Below are positions 52,602 through 62,637 of a stretch of 64,000 nt of DNA, one piece after another. Source of the stretch: Sulfoacidibacillus thermotolerans (GTDB taxonomy: Bacteria; Bacillota; Bacilli; Alicyclobacillales; SLC66); assembly GCF_003144315.1 (NCBI RefSeq), contig NZ_MPDK01000002.1:62001-126000 (forward strand). The letters run 5' to 3'. A program made the translations under genes and the position numbers. The notes below the pieces were generated by a model. That model did not search any database, was not told where the DNA came from, and worked only from the letters and a program-made list of their open reading frames with translations. Numbering within the stretch: position 1 is the stretch's first letter; each line of letters opens with the position of its first letter.

Positions 52602-53174
52602 ATGTCTGACCAGCACCAATTACATATAGTAGGTATCTCAGGAAGTTTAAGAAAGGAATCTTATAATACAAAGTTATTACAATCTGCTAGTGAACTTTTA
52701 CCTCCGTTCGTCACCTATACCGCAGCCGATATTTCGCAACTCCCACTCTACAATCAAGATCTAGAAAACGAAGTGCCTAGCGCTGTTCTTCAATTAGTGG
52801 ATCTCGCAAAATCTGCAGATGCATTTATCTTTACTACTCCAGAGTTTAACTTTACAATCTCCGCAGCACTGAAAAACGCATTTGAATGGCTTTCTCGTTC
52901 AATGTTTGGTTCTCCACTCGCACGAAAACCTGCTGCGATTGCCGGAGCCACTCTAGGTGCTTACGGTACAGCAAAAGCACAAGTACATTTGCGCGATATT
53001 CTCCATGGATTAGATATGCGACCTGTCTCAAGGCCAGAGGTGCTTGTGTCATTTGCAGCCCAAAAATTTTCCCCAGAAGGAAAGATCACTGATGAAGTCA
53101 CGCGCGATTTCCTCAAGCAACTTATGGATAATCTCGTACAATGGACGATCCAACTGAAGAATTTAAAAATATAA
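52602..53174 (+). CDS. NADPH-dependent FMN reductase
   Basis: 190-residue flavodoxin-like reductase: FMN loop GISGSLRKESYNTKLL, TPEFNFTISAALKNAFEWLSR, and AIAGATLGAYGTAKAQ. Related to chromate/quinone reductases and to ArsH-like proteins. ATG 52602 with AGGAGGC about eleven bases upstream. Separate transcription from the PsiE-like gene is possible. Confidence 0.9.
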   Translation: MSDQHQLHIVGISGSLRKESYNTKLLQSASELLPPFVTYTAADISQLPLYNQDLENEVPSAVLQLVDLAKSADAFIFTTPEFNFTISAALKNAFEWLSRSMFGSPLARKPAAIAGATLGAYGTAKAQVHLRDILHGLDMRPVSRPEVLVSFAAQKFSPEGKITDEVTRDFLKQLMDNLVQWTIQLKNLKI

Positions 53175-53289
53175 GGGAAAATAAATTTCCACGACTTCAA
53201 TATATTACAGATTCTCCTTGTTTAAGACTCATGATACGCTAATTCTGACGAAGTCTCCAGATTGTTATGTTTAAGGAGGTCAGCTTTAG

Positions 53290-54171
53290 ATGGATCATGA
53301 CGGCAAGAAAAAATGGACGTCCTTCCTTGGGGCAAGTTTATTGTTTGGTTCGATGACCGTTCCATTTTTCACTAGCGTTCACTCCGTATTTGCCGCTACA
53401 ACAGAGGAAGGATCTTTGCAGGCTGTTGTATCTCACGCAGCATATTTGAAAACATCACCGCATCTAGGAATATATAACGAGATTGAACTTTTAGCGAAAG
53501 GAACCGTACTTCACATAATTAGAGCCACTCGCTTTTGGCTGTATGTACGTCTTGACGACGGCGCTGTCGGGTTTATTACTGCGAATCCTCACTATATTAC
53601 CTGGGCGCCGCCGTTTAGTCATTCTGGCATACAAAACAGCACCGTCGACACGGTTGCAATAAATAGTAATAATGTTACATCTACTAGCTATTTTCCACCC
53701 AAGACGACCACTGCAATTCCTCCTGGAGTTACACTCGATCCCAATACGCACCCTTTAGCTCCCCTTAGCGCGAGTTATGCTGAAAAATTGCAGGCGATTG
53801 AAGAAGTGGCCCAAAGTAAGCTCGGGACACCCTATATTTGGGGACACAACGAGGATCGCGGACAATATGGATTTGACTGCTCCAACTTTGTGGAATACGT
53901 TTTTCACGAAGCACTCGGCTACAACTTCTCGGGCTCATCGCGCGTACAGTTTGAACATGTAGGCTGGCCTATTCCCATTCACGAAATGCGTCCCGGAGAT
54001 GAACTTTTCTTCTCTGATCGAACAAATCCGACAGGTTCAGCACATGTTGGAATCTATATAGGCCATGGTGAAATGATCGAAGAAGGTGGTGGTCTAGGGA
54101 AAGTCGGTTATCTTTCAATTGATCACGGCTTTTGGAGTCGACACTTAGTCGCTGTCCATCGCTTATTTTAA
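53290..54171 (+). CDS. Secreted NlpC/P60 endopeptidase
   Basis: 293 residues: signal peptide (LGASLLFGSMTVPFFTSVHSVFAA), SH3-like cell-wall binding domain (~45-100), Thr/Asn/Ser-rich linker, and an NlpC/P60 domain with Cys197 in FDCSNFVEYVF and His252 in SAHVGIYIGHG. Cleaves stem peptides of peptidoglycan. AAGGAGG upstream of the ATG. Confidence 0.93.
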   Translation: MDHDGKKKWTSFLGASLLFGSMTVPFFTSVHSVFAATTEEGSLQAVVSHAAYLKTSPHLGIYNEIELLAKGTVLHIIRATRFWLYVRLDDGAVGFITANPHYITWAPPFSHSGIQNSTVDTVAINSNNVTSTSYFPPKTTTAIPPGVTLDPNTHPLAPLSASYAEKLQAIEEVAQSKLGTPYIWGHNEDRGQYGFDCSNFVEYVFHEALGYNFSGSSRVQFEHVGWPIPIHEMRPGDELFFSDRTNPTGSAHVGIYIGHGEMIEEGGGLGKVGYLSIDHGFWSRHLVAVHRLF

Positions 54172-54184
54172 CGATCTCAAGTGT

Positions 54185-54214
54185 GAGTGGGTAGGACCTT
54201 TCTCCTATCCACTC
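54185..54214 (+). terminator. Hairpin after the NlpC/P60 gene
   Basis: Twelve-base stem GAGTGGGTAGGA / TCCTATCCACTC with one G-T pair, loop CCTTTC; no long T-run. Confidence 0.6.
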
Positions 54215-54225
54215 TTACCAAAAGT

Positions 54226-54303
54226 GCTGTAAAGCTCCGAGCATGAGGAGAGATTGCAAGGTATAGGCTTTTTGAAACCTTGCTTGAGCCGTGGGCGGCT
54301 CAG
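54226..54303 (+). mobile_element. Miniature IS200/IS605 derivative (both ends, no genes)
   Basis: A ~78-bp block whose first part GCTGTAAAGCTCCGAGC matches the left tip of the element at 14936-17003 (GCCGTAAAGCCCCGTGC) and whose remainder matches its right end: TGCAAGGTATAGGCTTTT against TGCAAAGGTATAGGCTTTT, then a degenerate hairpin and GGCTCAG against GGTTCAG. So it is a non-autonomous relic with almost all internal sequence gone. It ends inside the last codon/stop of purU, whose TGA is provided by the element. Confidence 0.65.
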
Positions 54304-55160
54304 GTAAATACGATTGTTTTGTTATCGTGAACCAATATTCGGTCTTCTACATGCCAGCGAACAGCGCGCGCCAGAACGGTGCGCTCAATTTGCCTCCCCA
54401 CAGCCTTCATTTCTTTCACAGAATATCCATGGTCAATCCGTAACACATCTTGTTCAATAATAGGTCCCGCATCTAGGTCGGCAGTAACGTAGTGCGCGGT
54501 TGCCCCAATAATCTTTACACCGCGCTCATAGGCGCGTTCATAAGGTTTCGCACCTACAAAAGCAGGCAAAAAAGAGTGGTGAATATTGATCATGCGACGG
54601 GGGAACTGTTCTACCATCTGAGGCGATAGAATCTGCATGTATCGCGCGAGCACAATGAAGTCGACCTTCCCTACCAGCAATTGAAGTTGCTGGCGTTCTG
54701 ACTGTAGCTTCTTCTCTGGAGTAACAGGAATATAATAGTACGGAACGTTCATTTGTTGGGCAATCTGCTCGTGATTCGGATGATTACTTACTATCATTGA
54801 GATATCCGCTTGAATCTCTCCTGAACGCTGACGCCACAGCAATTCTAACAAACAATGATCCTCACGCGAAACAAAGATGGCAAAGCGCTTGCGCTCTTCT
54901 TCTAAAAATAGTTGAAACTGCATTGAAAATTGTTTAATAAGAGGTGCAAAGGCATCCTGAATGACTTCTTTTACAGATTCAATGCGCGGAATATAAAATG
55001 CAATCCGCATAAAAAATGTACCTTCCAATGGATTCGTCGTATGTTGTGCAGATTCTGTGATATTTGCACCGAGTGAAAATAGCGTCGTCGATATTTTTGC
55101 GACGATTCCTGGCTGATCTTTACATGCGATGAGTATTCGTGCATGGATATGGGAATCCAA
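54300..55160 (-). CDS. purU: Formyltetrahydrofolate deformylase
   Basis: 286 residues: N-terminal ACT domain (1-85, ILIACKDQPGIVAKISTTLFSLGANI) and a formyltransferase-like hydrolase domain with MINIHHSFLPAFVGAKPY and the catalytic Asp in HYVTADLDAGPIIEQDV. Releases formate from 10-formyl-THF. C-terminus HDNKTIVFT is complete, although the stop codon comes from the adjacent IS relic. Confidence 0.95.
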   Translation of the reverse strand: MDSHIHARILIACKDQPGIVAKISTTLFSLGANITESAQHTTNPLEGTFFMRIAFYIPRIESVKEVIQDAFAPLIKQFSMQFQLFLEEERKRFAIFVSREDHCLLELLWRQRSGEIQADISMIVSNHPNHEQIAQQMNVPYYYIPVTPEKKLQSERQQLQLLVGKVDFIVLARYMQILSPQMVEQFPRRMINIHHSFLPAFVGAKPYERAYERGVKIIGATAHYVTADLDAGPIIEQDVLRIDHGYSVKEMKAVGRQIERTVLARAVRWHVEDRILVHDNKTIVFT

Positions 55161-55213
55161 GGTTATCCTCTACTTTCAATCATTGATTTCTCGTGCTTAC
55201 TCCGTTATTCTAT

Positions 55214-55236
55214 CTTACATATGTAAATTATGTAAG
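55214..55236. promoter_or_regulatory. Operator-like dyad upstream of MFS exporter
   Basis: CTTACAT (55214-55220) and ATGTAAG (55230-55236) form an inverted repeat, and TTACATATGTAA (55215-55226) is a 12-bp perfect palindrome in the same place. It lies between purU and the divergent MFS gene, 34 bases before its start codon, the usual position for a TetR/MarR-type repressor site. Confidence 0.5.
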
Positions 55237-55269
55237 CTTGTAAAAGATACATAAAGTAGGTGTCTGTAT

Positions 55270-56565
55270 TTGTTCACTCATAAAACTTCATCTCTCTGGC
55301 GCGATTTGAACTTTTTTCGCCTATGGCTTGCTAGTGTAGTCTCTTCATTCGGAGATGCCGCTTATTTTATCTTACTTGGTTGGTTTGTCATCCATTCGAT
55401 GGGTTCTCCCCTTGCACTGGGCACCGTACTTACCGTCGCCTCCATCCCGCGTCTCATTTTTATGCTGATCGGTGGTGTCATGGCAGATCGTTTCAATCGT
55501 AAGTGGATCCTCATCACATCACTTGGAACTCGCTCCATTGTTTTAGTTTTCTTCTCGCTTTTCTTGCTGACATTTCACCGCGTTCACCCACTGCTAATCG
55601 ACACACTCGCAATTGTTTTTGGCACTGTTGACGCATTTTTTTGGCCAGCAAACGGTTCTATTGTACCCCTTGTTGTAACGGATGAAAAACTTCCCACAGC
55701 GAATAGCCTCATCCAAACCTCACAACAATTGAGCGCAGTGATGGGCCCGCTGATCGCTTCTGCATTACTGCTTATGCACCGTTATGCAGATATGTTTCTT
55801 GTTGTTGCTCTTATGTACCTTGGCAGTGCGGGAATTCTGCTCTTTTTACGGTTGCGTGCTTTGCCTTTAGAGACGAGCGACGCAAATGAACCCACTCTTC
55901 GCGATACAAAAAATGCAACACGTCAAACTCTGTCGCCCTTGCGCGATCTCGCATCAGGAATTTCCTATACTCTGTCTATTCGCATTTTAACACTGATTAT
56001 GGTCGCCTCGCTCATCATAAACGTACTTTTTATGGGCCCTATCAATATTGGAATTCCTGTTCTTGTTCATATCAGAGACTGGAGGGGCAGTGTATATGCG
56101 ACATTTGAGGCGAGTTTAGGGTTTGGGGCAATCGCTGGTGGCATTTTAATCGGCTTATTAAAGGGACTGCGCGGCCATATGAAATGGTTGGGCATGATTG
56201 GATCTGGTGTAGGAATAGGCATTGCTCTTATCGGATGGATCAACAATCCTTGGCAGGGAATCGTTATCATGAGTGCTTTGGGTGTCATTATCAGTGTAGT
56301 GAACATTCCGTTCACCACCTATATTCAGACGATCGTTGCTCAAGATAAACTAGGCCGTGTGATGTCCTTGTTGAGTTTTATGTCAATTGGACTTACTCCC
56401 TTAAGTTATGCAGGTTCTGCTTTTCTGCTTCAAGTCAAATGGCTATCACTTAGACAATTGTTTTTAGGGACCGGCAGCCTGTTGTTTCTCTTTTGGGTGA
56501 TACTAACTATTGTCCCTTCTTTTCGAACATTAGAAGATCATCCTAAATGGAAAAAAACCGCCTAG
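55270..56565 (+). CDS. MFS transporter (DHA3/EntS-like)
   Basis: 431 residues with twelve helices; the first loop GGVMADRFNRKW is the MFS motif A and FWPANGSIVPLVVTDEKLPTANSLIQTSQQLSAVMGPLIAS is typical of the macrolide/siderophore exporter DHA3 group. TTG 55270 with AAGTAGGTG upstream. Substrate unknown. Its 3' end overlaps the terminator of the opposite coat-gene pair. Confidence 0.88.
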   Translation: MFTHKTSSLWRDLNFFRLWLASVVSSFGDAAYFILLGWFVIHSMGSPLALGTVLTVASIPRLIFMLIGGVMADRFNRKWILITSLGTRSIVLVFFSLFLLTFHRVHPLLIDTLAIVFGTVDAFFWPANGSIVPLVVTDEKLPTANSLIQTSQQLSAVMGPLIASALLLMHRYADMFLVVALMYLGSAGILLFLRLRALPLETSDANEPTLRDTKNATRQTLSPLRDLASGISYTLSIRILTLIMVASLIINVLFMGPINIGIPVLVHIRDWRGSVYATFEASLGFGAIAGGILIGLLKGLRGHMKWLGMIGSGVGIGIALIGWINNPWQGIVIMSALGVIISVVNIPFTTYIQTIVAQDKLGRVMSLLSFMSIGLTPLSYAGSAFLLQVKWLSLRQLFLGTGSLLFLFWVILTIVPSFRTLEDHPKWKKTA

Positions 56566-56586
56566 CAAACCCTGACGTCTAGGCGG
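56551..56586 (-). terminator. Rho-independent terminator of the coat gene pair
   Basis: Minus strand: CCGCCTAG ... CTAGGCGG (56579-56586 and 56558-56565) followed by seven T. It overlaps the last codons of the MFS gene. Confidence 0.85.
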
Positions 56587-56596
56587 CTCATCTGTG

Positions 56597-56866
56597 CTAC
56601 TCTATCTGGTAGACCCACTGAGCAAGACGCGCATCATTGCGAATCTGTGTTTCCATATCATACGCATCGTACCATCCTCTTTTACCAGCCAAGTCCGACA
56701 ATGCTGCATGAAAGTGAGTCGCATTTTGTAATTGTTTAGATAGAATCTCTCGTACTTCTGGTGTCGCGGTTTCCATTAAAGCGGATGTAGTGCTGATCAT
56801 TGCAAACTTTGTCGTCATAAGTAAATCCATAGTCATCAAGCGTATCCGCATCTCGTTATTTTCCAT
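56597..56866 (-). CDS. CotF-like spore coat protein
   Basis: 89 residues, mostly helical: LMTTKFAMISTTSALMETATPEVREILSKQL then HFHAALSDLAGKRGWYDAYD, which is the CotF half-domain pattern (four-helix, ferritin-like) with the Trp-Tyr near the end. AAGGGG before ATG. Overlaps its upstream partner by eleven bases. Confidence 0.8.
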   Translation of the reverse strand: MENNEMRIRLMTMDLLMTTKFAMISTTSALMETATPEVREILSKQLQNATHFHAALSDLAGKRGWYDAYDMETQIRNDARLAQWVYQIE

Positions 56867-57101
56867 ATTCTGACCCCTTGTGAATGTAGTCGCTCGGTAA
56901 AAGCAATGGGCGGCGTTGTAATAACGTTACGAGATCCCACATTTCTTCTTTTAGCACCGGAATTTGTTTCGCAATGATTTTTTGCAATTGCTCATCGCGA
57001 ATATCATGTAAGGCACGATGACATTTCCACAGACTCGAGCTCTTTAAAACAAGCAATTCGTGAATCATAAGAGTTTCGTGAACTGCCAATCGGTGATGCA
57101 A
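56856..57101 (-). CDS. CotF-associated small coat protein
   Basis: 81 residues, helical; begins MHHRLAVHETLMIHELLVLKS, closely like the product of 63571-63777 (LAAHETLELHELLAST). The pair (short helical protein plus CotF-like protein) is therefore duplicated at the end of the window. TTG 57101 with AGGGGAAA upstream. Confidence 0.75.
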   Translation of the reverse strand: MHHRLAVHETLMIHELLVLKSSSLWKCHRALHDIRDEQLQKIIAKQIPVLKEEMWDLVTLLQRRPLLLPSDYIHKGSEYGK

Positions 57102-57285
57102 CGCCCATTTCCCCTCTCCTGTCCCTGATCATCGAATGAACACGGTGATAGCCTATGCTCTATAGATAAATTTGCTCACAACCATCTTTACCTAGGCGGA
57201 TGCACCAATTTTTAAGGGACAGGAGACCAAATTACAAACTCGTGAGTATGATGCTGTATCTTGAAAAAAAAGGAGAGTTTAGCGC

Positions 57286-57693
57286 ATGCAACCCAATGAT
57301 ATGCCGACAACACCAGCAAACCAATTAGAAGAACTTATTATGAAAAATTACGACCAAACGCAACAAGACATGAAAAAGCTACGCGCCGCGTTACGCAAAC
57401 TATATAGTAAAATGGAACAACAAAACGAGCTACTCCCCATCGCTCAAGAGCAATTCAACCTGCGATCCGTTTCTCCTCAAGAAAGAGTGCAAATTATCCG
57501 GTATTTAAAGGAAAACGTTGAACGCTTTAATGAAGCCACTGAGCAATTGGTCAGCATCCACCAAGATTTAAAGGAATGGAATGGGTTTCGCTCCGAGTTA
57601 CAAGAAATCAAAGAAGAATTAAGGCGTTTTTCACAAACACAGATTACACCACAAAAACCAGAATCCGCACACGACCACACCATTGTACCTTAG
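57286..57693 (+). CDS. Coiled-coil protein of unknown function
   Basis: 135 residues, strongly charged and predicted helical throughout (AALRKLYSKMEQQNELLPI, ENVERFNEATEQLVSIHQDLKEW, EIKEELRRFSQTQ). No transmembrane segment, no known motif. AAAGGAGAG precedes ATG. Position among coat genes hints at a spore role, but that is only context. Confidence 0.7.
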   Translation: MQPNDMPTTPANQLEELIMKNYDQTQQDMKKLRAALRKLYSKMEQQNELLPIAQEQFNLRSVSPQERVQIIRYLKENVERFNEATEQLVSIHQDLKEWNGFRSELQEIKEELRRFSQTQITPQKPESAHDHTIVP

Positions 57694-57742
57694 ACAAAAA
57701 CAGCAGCTCTAGTGTTTGAAAAAGCAACAGTGGCAGGATGTA

Positions 57743-57788
57743 AAACGGTGGGAGGTTGTCCCCACCCACCGTTTAGATCGCTTTTTTT
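57743..57788. terminator. Bidirectional terminator
   Basis: Arms AAACGGTGGG (57743-57752) and CCCACCGTTT (57765-57774), loop of twelve, and TTTTTTT at 57782-57788 a few bases beyond the hairpin. Between convergent genes. Confidence 0.7.
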
Positions 57789-58077
57789 ACCACCACCACC
57801 ACGGACCGAGTGCTAAAATGGCAAACCAAGGAATAAAGAACAAGGCCCAGAAAATGGGTTCTGCTTGAATCTCCTCTTGTTGAGAAAGAGGTAAGGGAAC
57901 GATTTCTGTCGTTTGCTCGTCATGCATACTCACTGTGCGAGCTGAATTTAGTGGGCGTAGATAAATTCCTTGACTATTGATCGAATGCAACACACCATGG
58001 TGCACGCGTCCATGAGCATGCACATAGATTGGTTGACCTACCAATGATTGCGCCTGGTGATAGAAAGGATGCATCAT
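57787..58077 (-). CDS. Small protein with Sm-like N-terminus and GPWWWW tail
   Basis: 96 residues. The first 60 (YHQAQSLVGQPIYVHAHGRVHHGVLHSINSQGIYLRPL) look like an LSm-type beta barrel as in small Bacillales proteins of unknown function. A hydrophobic helix (FWALFFIPWFAILALG) and PWWWW end follow, so it may sit at the membrane or in the spore coat. AAAGGAGG before ATG 58077. Confidence 0.72.
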   Translation of the reverse strand: MMHPFYHQAQSLVGQPIYVHAHGRVHHGVLHSINSQGIYLRPLNSARTVSMHDEQTTEIVPLPLSQQEEIQAEPIFWALFFIPWFAILALGPWWWW

Positions 58078-58445
58078 TTAAACCTCCTTTGCGATCGCAG
58101 TAAAAAACATCACCTGAGATCAATAAATGCATCTTCCCTTGATATGGAAAGGGACACGTATCTCGTAGGCAATGTGATCGTCTCGCAATCCGGACAAGGA
58201 CAAGTGTACTTACGTAGCAACTACCAATATGTCGAATTTCTAAGACATGCAGACGACATGTCGTAAAACTTCTACATATATATCTTTTTTATTGACCCTA
58301 TTCATTGTCTGCCTCATCGAAAAACAAGAGAACTGTACGGTTTTTGTATCGAGATAAAACGTGTTTCGGAAGATCAAAACGATGGAATGAAACTTGCTTA
58401 GATGATACTAGAAACATCTTTATTCTCATAAAAGGGGGTTTGCGA
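58078..58445. other. Intergenic region with possible 40-codon ORF
   Basis: 368 bases between two divergent genes. It holds the sigma-54 promoter described below, an inverted repeat AAAAAC (58320-58325) / GTTTTT (58340-58345) that could be an activator site, and a 40-codon ORF (58144-58266, starting MERDTYLVGNVIV) that has no ribosome binding site. No RNA gene or repeat was recognised. Confidence 0.4.
58383..58398 (+). promoter_or_regulatory. Sigma-54 (-24/-12) promoter for the adh-mmsA pair
   Basis: TGGAATGAAACTTGCT: GG and GC ten bases apart, TTGCT at -12, TGGAA at -24. It lies 47 bases before the alcohol dehydrogenase start; the sigma-54 activator gene lies just downstream of mmsA in the opposite sense. 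Confidence 0.75.
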
Positions 58446-59588
58446 ATGCGGGAGACCATGCGAGCGGCTGTCTTTGTAGGAGTCAATCAACCTTTGCAAA
58501 TCGAGGAGTTGCTCATTCCGGAACCCAAAGACGGTGAAGTTCTCATTCGGGTTGCCGCATGTGGAGTTTGTCACACGGACTTACACGTCATGCAGGGGGA
58601 TGTAAAATTCCCTACACCAGCAGTACTTGGACATGAAATCAGTGGGACAGTCGCCAAACTCGGTCCCTGTGTGGAAGGATTATCCATAGGTCAGCGGGTC
58701 GTTTCTGCTTTTATCATGCCTTGTGGAACGTGCCAATATTGCCAAATGGGACGTGACGACCTCTGCGAAAAATTTTTTTCTTACAATCGTCTTAAAGGAC
58801 AACTTTATGATGGAGAAACCCGATTATTTAGACCTGATGGATCTCCAGTATGGATGTACTCGATGGGCGGCCTCGCAGAATATGCAGTGGTCCCTGCAAC
58901 CGACGTCTTTGTGTTGCCTGATGAAATTGCACTCGACACGGCTGCAATCTTAGGGTGTGCCGTTTTTACAGCGTACGGTGCAGTGCGTCACGCCTCTGCA
59001 ATTCAAGCAGGAGATACGGTAGCGGTCGTTGCAGCAGGCGGCATCGGTCTCAATGCGATTCAATGGGCAAAAACGTTTGGCGCCGCGCAAATTGTTGCCA
59101 TTGACCTCGATGAAAACAAGTTGCAACTTGCTCGTCAAATGGGTGCGACACAAACTGTAGAAATTGCAAGTGACCCTGTAACTACTGTGAAGGCGCTAAC
59201 AGGCGGAAAAGGAGTAGACATCGCCATTGAAGCACTGGGTAGCGCACAAACTTTTTCCCTCGCTGCCGATCTTGTGCGTGATGGAGGGCGTATCACGGTG
59301 GTTGGTATCGCGAAAACAGGAGTTTCAACAGATATTGAACTGCAGCGAGTTGTGCGGCGAAGTTTGCAAATCGTCGGTTCATATGGAGCGCGCACCAGAA
59401 CCGATATGCCCGAAATCCTCCAATTTGCGGCTACTGGAAAAATAAATTATGAACAGTCAATTACCGCAACATATTCTTTAGAACAAGCGGATGAAGCCTA
59501 TGTTGCACTTCGCAATCGACAAATTAACGGTCGGGCAATTGTTCGTGTAGAAAAGCAAGAGGAAGGGAGACCACTCGATAATGACTGA
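58446..59588 (+). CDS. Zinc-dependent alcohol dehydrogenase
   Basis: Medium-chain, class III-like ADH of 380 residues. Catalytic zinc ligands in CGVCHTDLH and GHEISG, structural zinc cysteines [15 protein letters not shown], Rossmann motif [17 protein letters not shown] lies seven bases before ATG 58446. Eight-base overlap with mmsA. Together with the downstream dehydrogenase it could oxidise an alcohol through an aldehyde to an acyl-CoA. Confidence 0.9.
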   Translation: MRETMRAAVFVGVNQPLQIEELLIPEPKDGEVLIRVAACGVCHTDLHVMQGDVKFPTPAVLGHEISGTVAKLGPCVEGLSIGQRVVSAFIMPCGTCQYCQMGRDDLCEKFFSYNRLKGQLYDGETRLFRPDGSPVWMYSMGGLAEYAVVPATDVFVLPDEIALDTAAILGCAVFTAYGAVRHASAIQAGDTVAVVAAGGIGLNAIQWAKTFGAAQIVAIDLDENKLQLARQMGATQTVEIASDPVTTVKALTGGKGVDIAIEALGSAQTFSLAADLVRDGGRITVVGIAKTGVSTDIELQRVVRRSLQIVGSYGARTRTDMPEILQFAATGKINYEQSITATYSLEQADEAYVALRNRQINGRAIVRVEKQEEGRPLDND

Positions 59589-61038
59589 AAATCTGCGCGT
59601 TTTATCTAATTTCATTGGGGGTAAGTGGGTCCCTGCTTACTCAGACAAAACAGAGCCAGTATACAATCCCGCAACAGGTGAGAAGATTCACGCAACTCCT
59701 CTTTCAACACCTGCAGATGTGAATGACGCAGTACAAGCTGCAAAGTCGGCATTTGTCAGTTGGAGCAAAACACCTGTCCCTCGGCGTGCCCGAATCCTCT
59801 TTAAATACCAACAATTACTAGTCGAACACTGGGATGAACTAGCCCGACTCGTTACTCTCGAAAATGGCAAGAGCTATGACGATGCCTATGGCGAAGTACA
59901 ACGCGGCATTGAAAATGTCGAGTTTGCAGCCGGAGCGCCTACTCTGATGATGGGCTCACAGTTGCCTGACATTGCAACCCAAATGGAATCTGCCATGTAT
60001 CGTTATCCCGTCGGCGTCGTGGCAGGAATTACGCCATTTAATTTCCCTATGATGGTCCCGTGTTGGATGTTTCCACTCGCGATCGCTTGTGGGAATACTT
60101 TTATTTTAAAACCTTCAGAACGAACCCCTCTATTAGCGCAACGTCTTGCAGAATTATTTACTCTTGCTGGATTGCCTGATGGCGTTTTAAACATTGTCCA
60201 TGGAACTCATGATGCGGTAAACGGCATCCTCGAACACCCTGAAATCCGCGCTGTATCTTTCGTGGGGTCACAGCCTGTCGCTAAATATGTCTATGAAAAA
60301 GCGGCTGCTCACGGCAAACGTGTACAAGCGCTTGCCGGTGCAAAAAATCATACAATTGTATTACCTGATGCGGATCTAGAAGAAGCAGTACGAGGAATTA
60401 CCGCAGCCGCTTTTGGATCAGCCGGAGAACGTTGTATGGCGTGTGCGGTTGTCGTTGCTGTTGGTGACATTGCCGAACCTCTACTTGAAGGTTTGCAAAA
60501 AGCCGCTTCCGCATTAAAAATTGGCGATGGTTCTGATCGCAGTGTTCAATTGGGTCCAGTCATTCGAAAGGCACACAAGGAGCGAACTGTCAAGTACATT
60601 GAGCGCGGTGAAACAGAAGGGGCAACACTTATTCGCGATGGTCGAGAAGATCAAGCGGCTGCAGTAGAAAAAGGATATTTCCTCGGTCCCACTATCTTTG
60701 CTGACGTAACCACAGAGATGACGATTTGGAAAGATGAGATTTTTGCTCCCGTCCTATCCGTTATGAAAGTCGATACTTTAGATGAAGCAATTGCCATCGC
60801 CAATCAATCTGATTTTGCAAACGGTGCCTGTATTTATACAAACAACGCGAGTGCAATTCGAAAGTTCCGAGAAGAAATAGATGCTGGGATGCTTGGCGTC
60901 AACATTGGCGTTCCTGCCCCTATGGCATTTTTCCCGTTTTCCGGATGGAAAAATTCATTTTATGGTGATTTGCACGTAAATGGTCGCGATGGGGTGGAAT
61001 TTTACACGCGACGCAAAATGATCACATCGCGCCTGTAA
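59581..61038 (+). CDS. mmsA: CoA-acylating methylmalonate-semialdehyde dehydrogenase
   Basis: 485-residue aldehyde dehydrogenase. Nucleophile Cys285 in [12 protein letters not shown] (the R-C-M-A context marks MMSDH), NAD site [24 protein letters not shown], and [25 protein letters not shown]. Acts in valine and inositol breakdown; substrate here could also be another branched semialdehyde. Overlaps the ADH gene by eight bases. Confidence 0.92.
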   Translation: MTENLRVLSNFIGGKWVPAYSDKTEPVYNPATGEKIHATPLSTPADVNDAVQAAKSAFVSWSKTPVPRRARILFKYQQLLVEHWDELARLVTLENGKSYDDAYGEVQRGIENVEFAAGAPTLMMGSQLPDIATQMESAMYRYPVGVVAGITPFNFPMMVPCWMFPLAIACGNTFILKPSERTPLLAQRLAELFTLAGLPDGVLNIVHGTHDAVNGILEHPEIRAVSFVGSQPVAKYVYEKAAAHGKRVQALAGAKNHTIVLPDADLEEAVRGITAAAFGSAGERCMACAVVVAVGDIAEPLLEGLQKAASALKIGDGSDRSVQLGPVIRKAHKERTVKYIERGETEGATLIRDGREDQAAAVEKGYFLGPTIFADVTTEMTIWKDEIFAPVLSVMKVDTLDEAIAIANQSDFANGACIYTNNASAIRKFREEIDAGMLGVNIGVPAPMAFFPFSGWKNSFYGDLHVNGRDGVEFYTRRKMITSRL

Positions 61039-61051
61039 ACCAATTCTTACC

Positions 61052-62440
61052 TTACGATAGCCCCAATTGCTTTAATTTTAAGTACAGCGTTGAGCGATGA
61101 ATACCTAATAAGCGGGCAGCAGCCACTTTGTTGCCCCCTGTTTGTTTAAGCGCCCCTAAAATAATTTCTCGTTCGCTGTGTACGACACGCTCTTTTAATG
61201 AACACGATTTTGTGGTTTTTATTGCAAGCGATGAATCTCGGTCACCTTGCGTAAGTCGCTCATAAATAAAATCCGGTAAGTCATCTGGTGTAATGATGTC
61301 CGCTTCGATAATTTCTACTAATACCTCTACAACATTCACAAGCTCTCTGATGTTTCCAGGCCAAGTGTACTCATAAAGAAGTTGCAAGGTGCGATCATGC
61401 AACCGCTTTTTGCGCACATGGAATCGCGTAGATAGTCGATCCATATAATAGTGAACTAAAGTAGGGATGTCAGTTTTGCGATAACGCAAAGGAGGAATTT
61501 GCACATGCATCATACTGAGCCGAAAATATAAGTCTTCACGAAATTTTCCTTTTTCGACCATTTCAGCAAGATTTCTATGCGTGGCAGCGATGACACGCAA
61601 GTTCACAGGTCGCTTTTCAATTCCTCCGACACGTACAATCGCGCGATCTTCTAACACGCGTAAAAGCTTCGCTTGCATCGCAAGCGGCATATCGCCAAGT
61701 TCGTCGAGAAATAACGTACCTGTGTGCGCAGCTTCAAATTTCCCGATTTTCCCACCGCGTTTTGCTCCTGTAAAAGCACCTTCTTCGTACCCGAACAATT
61801 CCGACTCCAGTAAATTTTCCGGAATCGCAGCACAGTTAATATCGACAAAAGGTCCCTTACCAAATAGACTTGCACTGTGAATCGCACGTGCAAATAATTC
61901 TTTCCCGGTTCCGCTTTCACCTGTAATTAACACCGTCATTGCTGTACGAGCAACACGCAGGGCGAGCTTTTTTAAAGCGATCATCTCAGAACTATGGCCA
62001 ATCACAGCATCAAATGTTTGTATGAATTCATCAGACGTTTTTTGCATGGCGTTTTTTTGACGATTTGACGCAACTGCTAATTGGTGAATGCGATCCATCA
62101 TTTGGTATTGCTCATTCACTCCTTGAAACATGACCATACCTACTGCCCCGATCACATCATCACCTTTATACATCGGAATGCGATGAACGAGCATTTCGTG
62201 ACCATGAATAATTTGAATTTGATCTTTTTCTGCAACTCCCGTTTTTAATACTTCGTGGAGCCGTGTATTTTGAATGACTTCTGTCACATGTCGATGCAGT
62301 GCATCTTCTTTGCGCATCCCAAGAAATCGCGCATATGCATCATTTAATTCCACAATCATGCCGTTTGCATCAACCACAACAATTCCTTCATAAACAATTT
62401 CCAGCACGGTGCGAAAAATCCGCTCTATCTCTTGCTTCAT
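61052..62440 (-). CDS. Sigma-54 activator with one PAS domain
   Basis: 462 residues: PAS domain (~5-110, [21 protein letters not shown]), AAA+ domain with [15 protein letters not shown] and LFLDELGDM, and a Fis-type HTH ([26 protein letters not shown]). ATG 62440 with GGAGGTGG about ten bases upstream. Convergent with the adh-mmsA pair, which has a sigma-54 promoter; this is the likely target. Confidence 0.92.
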   Translation of the reverse strand: MKQEIERIFRTVLEIVYEGIVVVDANGMIVELNDAYARFLGMRKEDALHRHVTEVIQNTRLHEVLKTGVAEKDQIQIIHGHEMLVHRIPMYKGDDVIGAVGMVMFQGVNEQYQMMDRIHQLAVASNRQKNAMQKTSDEFIQTFDAVIGHSSEMIALKKLALRVARTAMTVLITGESGTGKELFARAIHSASLFGKGPFVDINCAAIPENLLESELFGYEEGAFTGAKRGGKIGKFEAAHTGTLFLDELGDMPLAMQAKLLRVLEDRAIVRVGGIEKRPVNLRVIAATHRNLAEMVEKGKFREDLYFRLSMMHVQIPPLRYRKTDIPTLVHYYMDRLSTRFHVRKKRLHDRTLQLLYEYTWPGNIRELVNVVEVLVEIIEADIITPDDLPDFIYERLTQGDRDSSLAIKTTKSCSLKERVVHSEREIILGALKQTGGNKVAAARLLGIHRSTLYLKLKQLGLS

Positions 62441-62637
62441 TGCTGTTGCTCCACCTCCAATCACCACAATCCATCAAAATCTAAACGTTCATCCTCTAGA
62501 AAAATTCTATCATGTTATAAAGTAGTTTGCCTTATTCGAACCTAAGACTACTTTGTTAACAGCAAAAGATTTCCTAAGCTGCCGACATTCAAAGGTATAA
62601 TGGAGTTATAACAAAACCTCGCAAGGAGAGTGTAATC

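Noticed and set aside
58144-58266. 40-codon ORF as a gene
   Set aside because: No ribosome binding site and no recognisable feature; mentioned only in the intergenic description.
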